Positions 9,530-18,446 of a DNA stretch of 37,081 nucleotides are shown here, one piece after another. The stretch is taken from the NCBI GenBank assembly GCA_900755985.1, contig CAAEIL010000311.1, positions 1 through 37,081 of the forward strand, in the 5' to 3' direction. This stretch comes from Bacteroidales bacterium. GTDB lineage: Bacteria > Bacteroidota > Bacteroidia > Bacteroidales > Muribaculaceae. The notes under the pieces were generated by a model. The model searched no databases. It was given only the letters and a program-made list of their open reading frames with translations, and was not told the origin of the DNA. The position numbers and the translations under genes were made by a program. Each line of letters starts with the position of its first letter. Position 1 is the first letter of the stretch.

Positions 9530-11248
9530 TTAAACAATGTCGGCCGATTCAATTTCGCTTTCTTCGGCCATGGGCGACTCTGCTTTGATGTTGGGTTCTT
9601 CGAGTCCGAGATTGTCTCGGCGGTTGAGAATCTTAAGATATAAACCGAGAACGAGTGCAGCCACGCCCAGGAATGCGAGCATAACCAAGGGCCAAACGTA
9701 ATTATAAGATACCGAAGCGACTTCCTCGGTCATCTTTCCGGCTTCGACCTGTGCTGTGATATCGCCATTGGTAGCTGTAAGTATTTTGCCGATAAGGAGG
9801 GGAAAGAGCCAAAGTCCGATATTCTGTATCCAGAAAATGAGGGCGTAGGCCGAACCTATGATTTTAGAATCGACAAGTTTGGGGACACTGGGCCAAAGTG
9901 AAGCAGGGACAAGCGAGAATGAGGCACCGAGAACCAGAATAGTAAGGTATGCCACAACAACCCCGAGGACGGCGTTGCCTTTGCACATAGGAAGAATAAA
10001 GGCAAAAGTCAGATGACAGAGTATCAGCAGAAGCGAGCCGAATACAAGCATCGAAGCAGCTTTGCCTTTGTGGTCTACATAGCTGCCGAGCACAGGGGTG
10101 ATGCCTACGGCGAGAAGCGGGAATACTGCAAAAATTGCTGCTGCTGACTGACGCATGTACCCAAAGACGCAATATGCGATAAGGGCTACAACTGCTATTG
10201 AGAACAGAGTGTATTTTGAAATTTTGTCTTTGCTGAAATTACCACCGAATGCAGTGCCGGCTACAACGAGCATAATCAGGTACTGTATAAGGGTTGCTGT
10301 CTCTGATTTCCAGAACGAATGGTCGGCAGGAGGCGAAAGCGTAAGATTGCATTGAAGCATATTAACGGCATATTTCTGGAAGGGGAAGATCGCGGAATAA
10401 TAGAGGACACAGAGCAAAGCGACAATCCAGAATCCCTGGCTGCTGAGAATCTTGCCTAAATCGCGCAGACGGAACGGGTCGTCTTTTTCTTCGGCGGCAT
10501 GTGTCTGCGAGTCAAGTTTCTTGTCCATAAAGAAGTAGACAATGAACATTATCAGAGCAATCATCAGAAGCACAACGGCAAAAGCGACAGGACGACTAAC
10601 GCTGATACCATCGCCAACCTGAGTGGCAAAGAAAGGCGAGAATATCATACAGGTACCCACGCCAAGACGGGCAAGCGCCATCTCGGTACCCATAGCCATT
10701 GCCATCTCATGACCTTTGAACCATTTGACAATACCGCGCGATACGGTGATACCGGCCATTTCGACACCACAACCGAATATCATGAAGCCGACGGCTGAGA
10801 ATTTGGCCGAAGCGGGCATACCTTCGTAAAATGGTGAGATACCCAGCTCCTGAAAGCCCGGAATATAATTGAGATGGTTGGTAAACCAGACTTCAAGTCC
10901 CGAGCCGGCAAACATATCGGTGAGTGCGTACCAGTTGATGGCCGCGCCGACAAGCATAACCACGCCTGAAAGAACCGCCGTAAAGCGGACTCCCATCTTA
11001 TCGAGAATAATTCCGGCGAATATCAGGAAGAAAATAAATACGTTGAGAAATGTCTCTGAACTCTGCATTGTACCAAAAGCTGTTGAATCCCAGCCTTTTT
11101 GGCTTTGCAAAAGGTCTTTGATAGGCGAGAGGATGTCCATGAAAATGTACGAGCAGAACATCGCAAAGGCAAGAAGAGCCAATGCTGTCCACCGCGCCCA
11201 GGATTTATCGGCGAGTGTGGCCGCCGGATGCTGAACTTGTAAGGCCAT
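9530..11248 (-). CDS. Major facilitator superfamily transporter, substrate unknown
   Basis: Encodes 572 residues with about 12 hydrophobic segments, an MFS inner-membrane carrier. The N-terminus has a conserved MFS-like first helix (ALLAFAMFCSYIFMDILSPI) and a motif-A-like loop GIILDKMGVRFTA between helices 2 and 3. A long loop between helices 3 and 4 (about residues 105-145) and a charged C-terminal tail rich in Glu/Ser are unusual decorations. Similar Bacteroidetes proteins are annotated only as MFS transporters, some grouped with NarK-like or MFSD1-like dipeptide carriers; I cannot choose a substrate. A promoter-like TACCTTTG lies about 95 nt upstream, and a terminator hairpin follows the gene. 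Confidence 0.85.
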   Translation of the reverse strand: MALQVQHPAATLADKSWARWTALALLAFAMFCSYIFMDILSPIKDLLQSQKGWDSTAFGTMQSSETFLNVFIFFLIFAGIILDKMGVRFTAVLSGVVMLVGAAINWYALTDMFAGSGLEVWFTNHLNYIPGFQELGISPFYEGMPASAKFSAVGFMIFGCGVEMAGITVSRGIVKWFKGHEMAMAMGTEMALARLGVGTCMIFSPFFATQVGDGISVSRPVAFAVVLLMIALIMFIVYFFMDKKLDSQTHAAEEKDDPFRLRDLGKILSSQGFWIVALLCVLYYSAIFPFQKYAVNMLQCNLTLSPPADHSFWKSETATLIQYLIMLVVAGTAFGGNFSKDKISKYTLFSIAVVALIAYCVFGYMRQSAAAIFAVFPLLAVGITPVLGSYVDHKGKAASMLVFGSLLLILCHLTFAFILPMCKGNAVLGVVVAYLTILVLGASFSLVPASLWPSVPKLVDSKIIGSAYALIFWIQNIGLWLFPLLIGKILTATNGDITAQVEAGKMTEEVASVSYNYVWPLVMLAFLGVAALVLGLYLKILNRRDNLGLEEPNIKAESPMAEESEIESADIV

Positions 11249-11343
11249 AATACGTTAGAAGTATAGAAGTGATAATATTAATTTATTTACACATTTCAGA
11301 TGATACTAATATCGGCAGTTGTCTGTAAGACTCTACCTTGGCG

Positions 11344-11351
11344 CAAAGGTA
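11344..11351 (-). promoter_or_regulatory. Candidate -7 box for the MFS gene
   Basis: The minus-strand sequence TACCTTTG matches TAnnTTTG. No good TTG element is found at the expected 19-21 bp distance, so this is a partial match. It would give the MFS gene a leader of about 90 nt in the divergent gap shared with the AI-2E-family gene. Confidence 0.45.
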
Positions 11352-11409
11352 CGAAAAAACTGACTAATTGCGACCCTTTTGTCAATTTTCTTCACAATAA
11401 TATGCTATA

Positions 11410-12528
11410 ATGGTACATTCAGGAGACAATACAAACAGTGCGCAACGCCGCCAATATACTTTCGACCGCGTCGTACGCATTGTCATAACGCTGGCAATTA
11501 TTGCTGCAGTGATTTATCTCATTGCCATTTTGCGCGATGTTTTGCTTCCGTTTTTCATTGCGTGGCTGATTGCTTATATGCTTGAGCCGTTTGTGCAGTT
11601 CAACCGCCGATGGATGCACTGCCGAAAACGCTTCCTGCCTGTCTTGGTGACGCTGTTGCTTGCTTTAGGACTGTTTATAACCTTGGGAGTTATCTTTATA
11701 CCATCTATAATCGATGAATTTCATCAGCTTGGCGGTATTATCAGCAATTATGCCCACTCGTCGAAAGAAATTTCGTATATTCCTCATACTGTCCATGAAT
11801 TCCTGCATAAGAATATTGATTTTGAGTCAATAGCTGAGAATCTTAGCCGTCAGGATATGAAGGCACTGAGCGATGGTGCGACAAAACTCATATCGGGTGG
11901 CTGGACTCTGGTTCTGGGTATCTTCAACTGGTTTCTTGTATTGTTGTATGTGCTTTTCATAATGATTGATTATGAAAGACTTCTCGCCGGATTCCGGCGT
12001 ATGATACCTGCCAAGTACCGCCGACATGTGATGGGTGTCTTTAATGATGTCAAAGATTCGATGAACCACTATTTTCGCGGTCAAGCACTGATTGCTGTGT
12101 TTGTAGCCGTATTCTATTCTATAGCTTTTTCGATTATAGGTCTGCCACTGGCAGTACTTATGGGGCTAATGATTGGCTTGATGTCCATGGTGCCTTATCT
12201 CCAGCTTGTTTCAATAATACCGACAACATTGCTTTGTATAGTCATGGCGGCCACCGGTTCGGTTGACTTCTGGACGGTTTGGTGGGAATGTATCATAGCA
12301 TATTGTATCATCCAGTCTACCGAAGACTTGATACTGACTCCTAAAATAATGGGCAAATATATGGGGCTGAATCCGGCAATCATACTTCTTTCGCTGTCGG
12401 TGTGGGGGAGTCTGTTGGGACTGATAGGCATGATTATTGCCCTGCCGATGACGACTCTCATTATCTCGTACTACGACCGTTATATCATCCACTATAACCC
12501 GAAGGCCGGCGAGGGCGTAATAATGTAG
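11410..12528 (+). CDS. AI-2E family transporter (PF01594-type permease)
   Basis: Encodes 372 residues. The layout is typical of the family: about two hydrophobic segments near the N-terminus (residues 20-60), another near 75-95, a soluble segment (about 100-150), then clustered C-terminal helices including IGLPLAVLMGLMIGLMSMVPYL and the family signature region SVWGSLLGLIGMIIALPM. The family includes E. coli TqsA (AI-2 export) and YdiK, and some members are Na+/H+ antiporters, so the name should not be taken as proof of autoinducer transport. It is transcribed away from the MFS gene and converges on the antiporter gene with a 47-nt gap, and seems to stand alone. Confidence 0.88.
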   Translation: MVHSGDNTNSAQRRQYTFDRVVRIVITLAIIAAVIYLIAILRDVLLPFFIAWLIAYMLEPFVQFNRRWMHCRKRFLPVLVTLLLALGLFITLGVIFIPSIIDEFHQLGGIISNYAHSSKEISYIPHTVHEFLHKNIDFESIAENLSRQDMKALSDGATKLISGGWTLVLGIFNWFLVLLYVLFIMIDYERLLAGFRRMIPAKYRRHVMGVFNDVKDSMNHYFRGQALIAVFVAVFYSIAFSIIGLPLAVLMGLMIGLMSMVPYLQLVSIIPTTLLCIVMAATGSVDFWTVWWECIIAYCIIQSTEDLILTPKIMGKYMGLNPAIILLSLSVWGSLLGLIGMIIALPMTTLIISYYDRYIIHYNPKAGEGVIM

Positions 12529-12575
12529 AATGGGACTTTCCCGCAGAGGGCATAAACTCAATCTGACATGTACAG

Positions 12576-14816
12576 TCAGTCTTCAACTCTGAGCTTGCTC
12601 AGAATTTCGCGGCGATTGCCGTAAAGCCACAATATATCTCCGGGAGCGAACACAAGGTTGGCATCGTGGTCAATGAAATCATCGCCGCGCTCGACCGCGA
12701 GCACCAGGGCGTTGTAATTGTTGCGCAAACGCGACGAGCGGGGCGTTTTGCCCACAAGCGGCGAATCGGGTGGCAGACTCATCGAAAACAAAGTCGACTC
12801 AGCCGAACTTTTATCCGTGGACAGCTCGCGGCTGGCCTCGACAAGCGGAAGAAGTGCTTCGAGCTGTTCGTCAACGCCGACGACGCCAAGCGTGTCGCCG
12901 GGATAAAGCAGCATATCGACATCGGGCATATTGAAGGTCTCGCCTGAAGCTCTCTGAACCGACACAACATTGACCCCGTAATGGTCACGAAATCCGGTAT
13001 CGCGTAAATGCCGTCCTACAAATTCACTGCCGTTACCCAATTTCATGTACGCAAGGTGAAGGTCATGTACAAGGGTATTGTTGGTGCCGAGGCGTCGCAA
13101 TTCGCGCTCGTTTAGATTGTCAAGAAATCGCGTCTCTATATTGGCCATGCGGTGACGCACACGTGATGAAAATACCATGACAATAAGCAATATGGCAGCG
13201 AGAAGCACCGATAGTGCCGCACGCATCGAATATAGCCAGATTATAGTCGAGGCACAGAACACCAACGCGATTACAAAACTGAATATCGCCATCACTATGC
13301 CGGCGGTTGTTATAGCGACCGTCGGATGTTTCGAATCGGCATTTTGTTTGACTGCGGCCAGAACACGAGCTATCGGAGATACAAGCGCCATCAGGAAGGG
13401 GGCCATGGCTGCAAGTGTTATTCCTAAAGCCAATAGATGGCTCCACGCCGGTACAACATCTTCTAGCCATCCAAGAAGATAATGCCGCGCTAAAATAATG
13501 ATTGCCACAAGGACCATCGAATAGAGCATAACTCTTGCAAGTGACTTTTTTATAAGGGCAAACCATGATTTCTGAGCCGAAGCCTGCTCTTCGCTGACAT
13601 TCTTATGATATCGGTTGATAAGGAAACGCAGCCGTTCGGGCAGATGTTTTTCGACAAAATTGTAAACCGGCGACGCCATTTTTATAAACATGGGTGTCGT
13701 AAAGGTTGTCAGCACCGAAACGGCAACAATTATAGGATAAAGCGAGGCATCGAGTACTCCGAGGCTCATGCCCAGGGTGGCAATGATAAATGCGAACTCG
13801 CCAATCTGCGTCAGCGAAAATCCCGAGGCGATTGCGACACGCAAAGTCTGGCCGGTGACAAGCATCCCAAAGGTCCCGAATGTTATCATGCCGACAATAA
13901 CGACCAGTGACAAAAGCAGAATTGACGGCCAGTATTGTGCGATTACACCGGGGTTGACCATCATGCCTACCGAGATGAAGAATACTGCGCCAAAAAGGTC
14001 TTTGACCGGCGTTATGACATGTTCTATGCGCTCGGCATAACTTGTCCCCGCAAGAATCGAGCCCATGACAAACGCGCCAAGTGCCAGCGAGAATCCACAG
14101 TATACCGAAAAGACTGCCATGCCGAGGCAAAGCCCCATGGACACGACAAGCAGGGTCTCCGAGTTGAGAAAACGGTCTACACTGCGCAATAGCGATGGCA
14201 GTACATATACGCCCACAAGAAACCATATCACAAGAAAGAAAACAAGCTTGCCCACACTGAATAGCAGGTCGGCGCCTGCCTGGGCCGAGTTGCCAGCTGC
14301 TATCGATGACAATATCACCATCATGACCACGGCAAAGAGGTCTTCGACGATGAGCACGGCAAGTACTTGGGAGGCGAATTTATTCTGCCGCAATCCAAGG
14401 TCTGTAAAGGCTTTGATGATAATGGTTGTCGAGGACATGGACAGCATGCCGCCGAGAAACAGGCAGTTTATCGACGAGAAGCCCATGGCGTATCCGGCCA
14501 CATAGCCGGCCCCCATCATGCCGGTGACAATTATCAGGGCAGTGACTATTGCCGACCATCCCGAGTTGACAAGTTTTTTGAAACTGAATTCGACTCCGAG
14601 AGAAAAAAGCAGAATAACGATACCTATCTCGGCCCAGAAATGGATATTGGCTTTCGAAGCCACTGACGGCAGCCACGTAAACTGTGGACTTGCCAAAAAG
14701 CCGGCAACAATATAGCCCAGCACAACCGGCTGTTTTATCCATTTAAAGAGAACCGTGACTACGGCTCCCAACAAAAGGATAAACGCAAGATCAAGTATCA
14801 ATGACTCTATGTTCAT
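12576..14816 (-). CDS. CPA2-type cation:proton antiporter with two RCK_C (TrkA-C) domains
   Basis: Encodes 746 residues. The first about 390 form a Na+/H+ exchanger-type membrane domain (KefB-like) with segments such as LFLGGMLSMSSTTIIIKAFTDLG and LAVLIVEDLFAVVMM, the latter holding the acidic pair usual for ion exchange. Additional hydrophobic helices follow (about 425-560). The soluble C-terminus has two RCK_C-like modules, one around LRDTGFRDHYGVNVVSVQR and PGDTLGVVG, the other around VGKTPRSSRLRNNYNALVLA and PGDILWLYG. There is no Rossmann TrkA-N domain, so gating by NAD(H) is not expected, while nucleotide or small-ligand gating through RCK_C is plausible. It exchanges K+ or Na+ for H+ across the inner membrane. 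It lies 27 nt downstream of the coiled-coil gene on the same strand, a probable two-gene operon. Confidence 0.9.
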   Translation of the reverse strand: MNIESLILDLAFILLLGAVVTVLFKWIKQPVVLGYIVAGFLASPQFTWLPSVASKANIHFWAEIGIVILLFSLGVEFSFKKLVNSGWSAIVTALIIVTGMMGAGYVAGYAMGFSSINCLFLGGMLSMSSTTIIIKAFTDLGLRQNKFASQVLAVLIVEDLFAVVMMVILSSIAAGNSAQAGADLLFSVGKLVFFLVIWFLVGVYVLPSLLRSVDRFLNSETLLVVSMGLCLGMAVFSVYCGFSLALGAFVMGSILAGTSYAERIEHVITPVKDLFGAVFFISVGMMVNPGVIAQYWPSILLLSLVVIVGMITFGTFGMLVTGQTLRVAIASGFSLTQIGEFAFIIATLGMSLGVLDASLYPIIVAVSVLTTFTTPMFIKMASPVYNFVEKHLPERLRFLINRYHKNVSEEQASAQKSWFALIKKSLARVMLYSMVLVAIIILARHYLLGWLEDVVPAWSHLLALGITLAAMAPFLMALVSPIARVLAAVKQNADSKHPTVAITTAGIVMAIFSFVIALVFCASTIIWLYSMRAALSVLLAAILLIVMVFSSRVRHRMANIETRFLDNLNERELRRLGTNNTLVHDLHLAYMKLGNGSEFVGRHLRDTGFRDHYGVNVVSVQRASGETFNMPDVDMLLYPGDTLGVVGVDEQLEALLPLVEASRELSTDKSSAESTLFSMSLPPDSPLVGKTPRSSRLRNNYNALVLAVERGDDFIDHDANLVFAPGDILWLYGNRREILSKLRVED

Positions 14817-14843
14817 TGGCTTGTCGCTTAGGAGTATTAAAGC

Positions 14844-15887
14844 CTATTTCATGGATATGCGGCGCGAACACAGACGATAGTTGTCTGCAAACAGCTCGAC
14901 TGTATATTCGCCGGGCGAGAGAGCGGTGTTCACATCTACATAAATCCTAAGTGACACTTCGGCGCCTTCGTAGTCAAAACTTTTCTTTGCCGAGCAGGCA
15001 ACGCTCGCACCTTCGAAGCTGAATGACCCGGCACCCCCCAGCAGTGAGCCTTCGGGTGATATAAGACGGGCGTATACAGTCTTGGTGCCCACAGGCGTCG
15101 AATTGTTCTGGGGGATAGTGAACGAAATTACGAATTGTGCAGCTTTCTGCACTTTCTTTTCATTTTTGCCTTTTTTGTTGAGAGCTGTCAGCCCGACGCC
15201 GGTTACATTAAGTTTTTCGGCAAGGGTCATGCGCTCATTCAGTACCTGATTGCGCTGGTCAAGGTCATTGGCGCGTGCGGTGGTGGACTGGAGGTCAGAC
15301 GACAGTTGCTGGTTCTCGGCACGCAGTGCGTCGTTCTCTTGGTTGAGGCGGGCAATTTCTTCGAGGTAGTGACGGAGGAGTCCGCGCAAGGTCTCGATTT
15401 CGCCACGAAGTTTCGAGATTTCGGCAGCTGATTCGGCATCGGCTTTTTTCTGTTTTTTCAGCTGTGCGTCAAGTTGTTTTTTAAGGCGTTCGATTTCGAC
15501 ACGAGCGGCCTCATACTGACGTGTAAGACGCAATTTGGTATTATCGCTGGTGACAAGCTCGCGTTGACCTTCGAGTTGCACAAGGTCGCGATCGGCATTC
15601 TCAAGTTCGCTCATAGCAAGCTGCTGTTGAAGCTCAAGAGCCTGCACAGCAGCCGAGTCAAGTTGATTTTGGTCGTTTTGGGCCTGCTCCATCCGGTCTT
15701 CGGCTCCTTTGCCGGCATCGGACATCAGCCACCATATCAGACCTCCTGCCGCAATGAGAATAACAACGGCGCTGATACCGAAAATCATAGGCTTACGGTC
15801 TCGCGAGGGACGTTTGTGAGTGTCCGTCACCCGGTTGTTTTGCGCTTTTATATGATTTGTTTCCGAACGGTTTTCGTTGAAGTCCAT
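14844..15887 (-). CDS. Single-pass membrane protein with long coiled coil and C-terminal beta domain
   Basis: Encodes 347 residues of unrecognised specific function. Seen: a basic, polar N-terminus of about 30 residues, one transmembrane segment (about 34-54, IFGISAVVILIAAGGLIWWL), then a heptad-like coiled coil from about 75 to 215 rich in Glu, Gln, Leu and Arg. A Lys-rich linker follows (KKGKNEKKVQ), then a predicted beta-rich domain of about 110 residues ending ...YRLCSRRISMK. By orientation the N-terminus should be cytoplasmic and the coiled coil periplasmic. Proteins of this build are widespread in Bacteroidales and usually left as hypothetical. It is the first gene of a likely operon with the antiporter, so a link to envelope or ion homeostasis is possible but only inferred. 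Confidence 0.8.
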   Translation of the reverse strand: MDFNENRSETNHIKAQNNRVTDTHKRPSRDRKPMIFGISAVVILIAAGGLIWWLMSDAGKGAEDRMEQAQNDQNQLDSAAVQALELQQQLAMSELENADRDLVQLEGQRELVTSDNTKLRLTRQYEAARVEIERLKKQLDAQLKKQKKADAESAAEISKLRGEIETLRGLLRHYLEEIARLNQENDALRAENQQLSSDLQSTTARANDLDQRNQVLNERMTLAEKLNVTGVGLTALNKKGKNEKKVQKAAQFVISFTIPQNNSTPVGTKTVYARLISPEGSLLGGAGSFSFEGASVACSAKKSFDYEGAEVSLRIYVDVNTALSPGEYTVELFADNYRLCSRRISMK

Positions 15888-16064
15888 AGTGGTATTTTAT
15901 GTTAAAAATATACTAATTTCATAAAAATAAGAGCCATAAACGACCCAATGACTTATATAAAGATATTGAGGGACAGATGCGCATAGGCGACACTGCTTTG
16001 GCTGTCCCACAATTTGTGACTGCAAATTTAGTCTTTTTTACTCAGAATTTTTTACTTTTGCACT

Positions 16065-17102
16065 ATGAAAAATACTCAACAGGCAACAAAAAAGCGCCGG
16101 AACATCATATTGGCAATAATAGCTGTCGTGCTTGCAGCTGTTTTTGCCTTTGGCATTTACTGGGGGACAAAAGCTTTCAGCAGGTACCCCGGACCCAAGC
16201 AACGCATCTTCATCCAGGTGGGAGCCGACAACGACGGCATCCGCGACGCCCTTGTCAGCCAATTGGGCGATTATGGCGCCGATGTCGCAGCGCTTTTGAA
16301 GTTGCGTGACGCTGCGCCACAAAAGGCAGCCGGGTCGTATGTGATAATGCCCGGCGACAGGGCTTGGTCTGTGATGAACCGTCTGCGCGTCGGCGTTCAG
16401 ACTCCCGTCAGGCTGACCATCAACCAAATACGCACCATGCAGCAGCTTGCCCAAAAGATTTCCGAGACAATGATGTTCAGCGATAAGGACTTTATTGCCG
16501 CCTGCGACTCGGTGCTTCCCGTTTTGGGTTACAAAAAGGAACAATTTCCGGCGTCCTTCATCCCCGACACATACGAATTTTTCTACACGACACCGGCAAC
16601 CGATGTAGTCCGCTCATTGACCCGGTACCATGAAAAATTCTGGGACCGAGATCGTACAGCCAAAGCCCAAGCCTTAGGACTGACAGCTGCAGAAATAGCG
16701 ACCATTGCCTCGATTGTCGAAGAAGAATCGTCGAAGCAGGATGAATGGCCCAAAATCGCCCGGCTTTACCTTAACCGCCTCGACCGCGGCATGAAACTTC
16801 AGGCGGACCCCACGGTAAAATATGCCTTAGGCGACTTTGCCATACGCCGCGTAACACATGCCATGCTCGATACAGACTCGCCATACAACACATACCGTCA
16901 CGAAGGACTGCCGCCGGGCCCGATACGTATACCCGAGAAAGCAGCCATCGATGCTGTCCTAAACGCGCCTCTCCACGACTATATTTATATGTGTGCGCGC
17001 GAGGATTTCTCGGGATATCACAATTTTGCCTGCGACCTGGCAACACACAATGCCAACGCCCGGCGCTATCAGGCTACCCTCGATGCCCGGGGCATCAAAT
17101 AA
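16065..17102 (+). CDS. mltG: MltG (YceG-like) endolytic murein transglycosylase
   Basis: Encodes 345 residues, the usual MltG length. MltG is anchored in the inner membrane and cleaves nascent peptidoglycan strands, helping to end glycan polymerisation. Seen: one N-terminal transmembrane helix (about residues 13-35), a LysM-like region around SYVIMPGDRAWSVMNRLRVG, and the catalytic YceG domain with IASIVEEESSKQDEWPKIA. The first Glu of that motif, about residue 219, aligns with the E. coli catalytic Glu218. Further motifs are LQADPTVKYALGD and the conserved PPGPI substrate loop. The ATG at 16065 gives a short cytoplasmic Lys/Arg tail before the helix. It is the last housekeeping gene before the polysaccharide locus. 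Confidence 0.95.
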   Translation: MKNTQQATKKRRNIILAIIAVVLAAVFAFGIYWGTKAFSRYPGPKQRIFIQVGADNDGIRDALVSQLGDYGADVAALLKLRDAAPQKAAGSYVIMPGDRAWSVMNRLRVGVQTPVRLTINQIRTMQQLAQKISETMMFSDKDFIAACDSVLPVLGYKKEQFPASFIPDTYEFFYTTPATDVVRSLTRYHEKFWDRDRTAKAQALGLTAAEIATIASIVEEESSKQDEWPKIARLYLNRLDRGMKLQADPTVKYALGDFAIRRVTHAMLDTDSPYNTYRHEGLPPGPIRIPEKAAIDAVLNAPLHDYIYMCAREDFSGYHNFACDLATHNANARRYQATLDARGIK

Positions 17103-17156
17103 CCGGGGCATCTCCCTACCCTTAGCCGGTCCCGATCTGAGCGCCCACAGCGCTTA

Positions 17157-17432
17157 TCATGCTATCAGCAGCGAAAAATCAGCAGCGAGCGACCGTCCCT
17201 CGACCGGATTTGCCGAGGCATAAATTATCACAGCATCTATGCGCGCACGCACCTGATTCCATGTGCACGCTCCGAAAGCAGCCTCGAGTTGACGCGCAAT
17301 AGTCGGCGTCAGATTCGCGGCAAGTATTACCGGAGCACCGAGCCTTTCGACCCGATTATGAAAATAATCAAAAACCTGACGCGAAGTCATATACGCAGAA
17401 ACTCTATTTGCCGTATTCATAAGCCGATGCAA
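17157..17432 (-). CDS. Possible small protein, unrecognised
   Basis: A 91-residue ORF antisense to the space between mltG and upxY. It could start at 17432 (ATG) or at the second ATG four codons in (MNTANRVSAYM). The translation is soluble, mixed alpha/beta in character and free of low complexity (for example RVERLGAPVILAANLTP), and base composition resembles the housekeeping half, which argues mildly for a real gene. A TAATTTTG box (17543-17536, minus) with a TTG 17 bp upstream could be its promoter, though the spacing is short. I recognise no family; it is too short for UpxZ, the usual partner of UpxY. It may equally be a chance ORF or a remnant. Confidence 0.4.
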   Translation of the reverse strand: MHRLMNTANRVSAYMTSRQVFDYFHNRVERLGAPVILAANLTPTIARQLEAAFGACTWNQVRARIDAVIIYASANPVEGRSLAADFSLLIA

Positions 17433-17653
17433 TTGTAAAACTAATACTCTGCTGTAAAACTATTACACTGCCCCGAAGACATTCTGACTACAACCCGGTC
17501 GGGACTGCCCAGGCTGCGCCTCCTTATTGACACGACAAAATTAATCCCCTGCATGTGCACCAATCAGACACATATTTGTTAAAAGACTATAAACTCAATC
17601 AAATTTCGATATGCCGCCAAAAGACAATACTTATCACCAAAGTATTAATGTCG

Positions 17654-17686
17654 CCTCAGATTTGCCTATATCTGAGGTTTTGTTTA
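17654..17686 (+). terminator. Intrinsic terminator immediately upstream of and overlapping the upxY promoter
   Basis: CCTCAGAT (17654-17661) pairs perfectly with ATCTGAGG (17670-17677) across an 8-nt loop and is followed by TTTTGTTTA. A weaker 7-bp stem (17626-17632 with 17640-17646) lies just upstream. The hairpin would block read-through from the left into the capsule locus. Confidence 0.65.
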
Positions 17687-17692
17687 TCTTTG
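17661..17692 (+). promoter_or_regulatory. Promoter of the upxY-led polysaccharide operon
   Basis: TTTG (17661-17664) and TATCTTTG (17685-17692) are separated by 20 bp, a full match to the Bacteroidetes -33/-7 consensus (TTTG, N19-21, TAnnTTTG). The -33 box sits in the loop of the terminator hairpin. Transcription should begin near 17699, leaving a leader of about 145 nt before upxY. I found no long inverted repeats flanking it of the kind that mark invertible Bacteroides capsule promoters. Confidence 0.75.
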
Positions 17693-17699
17693 CGTCACA

Positions 17700-17844
17700 A
17701 ATGAACCGGTCATTATTGTGCCACAACTTTTCAGAGTCCATGCGTAACTACCTAAGGATCTATAACTTACAGCCTTAGGCAGGATTAAAAGCTATATAGA
17801 TAGCTCATCGGATACACTTAGGCACAACTCTTTAAGACACCGCT
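17700..17844 (+). promoter_or_regulatory. Structured 5' leader of upxY with competing stems
   Basis: The untranslated leader contains CCTAAGG (17751-17757), which can pair with CCTTAGG (17773-17779). The octamer CTTAGGCA recurs at 17774-17781 and 17817-17824, so the same upstream arm could pair with either copy, and the second pairing would enclose another stem (AGCTAT 17790-17795 with ATAGCT 17800-17805). Known UpxY proteins act on the leader of their own capsule operon to prevent premature termination. A switch between these pairings is a plausible recognition element, but that is inference. Confidence 0.5.
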
Positions 17845-18420
17845 ATGAGCACACCGGAAAATTCAGACTCGGACCTGTCAATCGATGCCGATATACCCCG
17901 CTGGTATGTCATGCGCGACCTCAAGCGTCCCAACGCCCTGCGTCCGGCATGGGTCGAGCTCGGCGACCGAGGCTTTGACGTCTTCACACCTACCGTCGAG
18001 AAGCTCTTTGTGAGCGGCGGTCGTCAGACACGCCGTCGTGTGGCATTCATCAGCGACCTGCTTTTTGTCCGCAGCACACGTGCGGCCCTCGACCCCGAAG
18101 TGGCACATTGCCCCACCCTTCAATACCGCTTTGTCCGCGGGGCACACATGTGCCCCATGACCGTTCCCGAAATTGACATGAGTCGTTTCATAGCCGGCGT
18201 CCGTGCCAGCGAGAAGCCCCGCTATCTCACCCCCGCCGAGTTGACCCAACAACACATAGGGCGCCGCATACGCATCTGCACACCCGGACCGATGTTCGGC
18301 CTCGAAGGACGCCTTGTAAGCATTCGTGGCAGCCGCCCCCGTCACATCCTCCTCACCATCCCCGGCATCGCCGCCCTCCTCCGCCTCACCTCCCCCGACT
18401 ACCTCCTCCTCGACGAGTAA
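17845..18420 (+). CDS. upxY: UpxY family transcription antiterminator (NusG-like)
   Basis: Encodes 191 residues. The N-terminal NusG (NGN) domain runs from about 18 to 125 and begins with WYVMRDLKRPNALRPA, followed by VFTPTVEKLFVSGGRQTRRRVAFISDLLFVRS, the layout of UpxY/RfaH-like specialised NusG paralogs. A KOW-like C-terminal part (about 138-191) contains RIRICTPGPMFGLEGRLVSIRG. In Bacteroides each capsule operon begins with an UpxY that binds RNA polymerase and prevents premature termination in its own leader. Position here, first gene after a strong promoter and long leader and 26 nt before wzx, agrees with that role. The usual second gene, upxZ, which inhibits UpxY proteins of other loci, is missing. 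Base composition is GC-rich, unlike the genes that follow. Confidence 0.92.
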   Translation: MSTPENSDSDLSIDADIPRWYVMRDLKRPNALRPAWVELGDRGFDVFTPTVEKLFVSGGRQTRRRVAFISDLLFVRSTRAALDPEVAHCPTLQYRFVRGAHMCPMTVPEIDMSRFIAGVRASEKPRYLTPAELTQQHIGRRIRICTPGPMFGLEGRLVSIRGSRPRHILLTIPGIAALLRLTSPDYLLLDE

Positions 18421-18446
18421 TCCCCCAAAAAGAGACCGGCATTCCC

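Noticed and set aside
12529..12575. Terminator in the convergent gap between the AI-2E-family and antiporter genes
   Set aside because: Only a 5-bp stem (CTGAC/GTCAG) and no T-tract were found.
15970..16008. Inverted repeat GGGACAG/CTGTCCC between the coiled-coil gene and mltG
   Set aside because: Seven-base arms with a 25-nt loop in a 177-nt divergent gap; could be an operator but too weak to call.
16053..16060. TACTTTTG as the -7 box of mltG
   Set aside because: It matches TAnnTTTG but lies only 4 nt before the ATG, which would make the mRNA essentially leaderless, and there is no TTG at the expected -33 distance. Probably chance in a T-rich stretch.
17433..17844. Invertible capsule promoter flanked by inverted repeats
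   Set aside because: The promoter is clear, but I found no pair of long inverted repeats on both sides and no invertase gene in the window.
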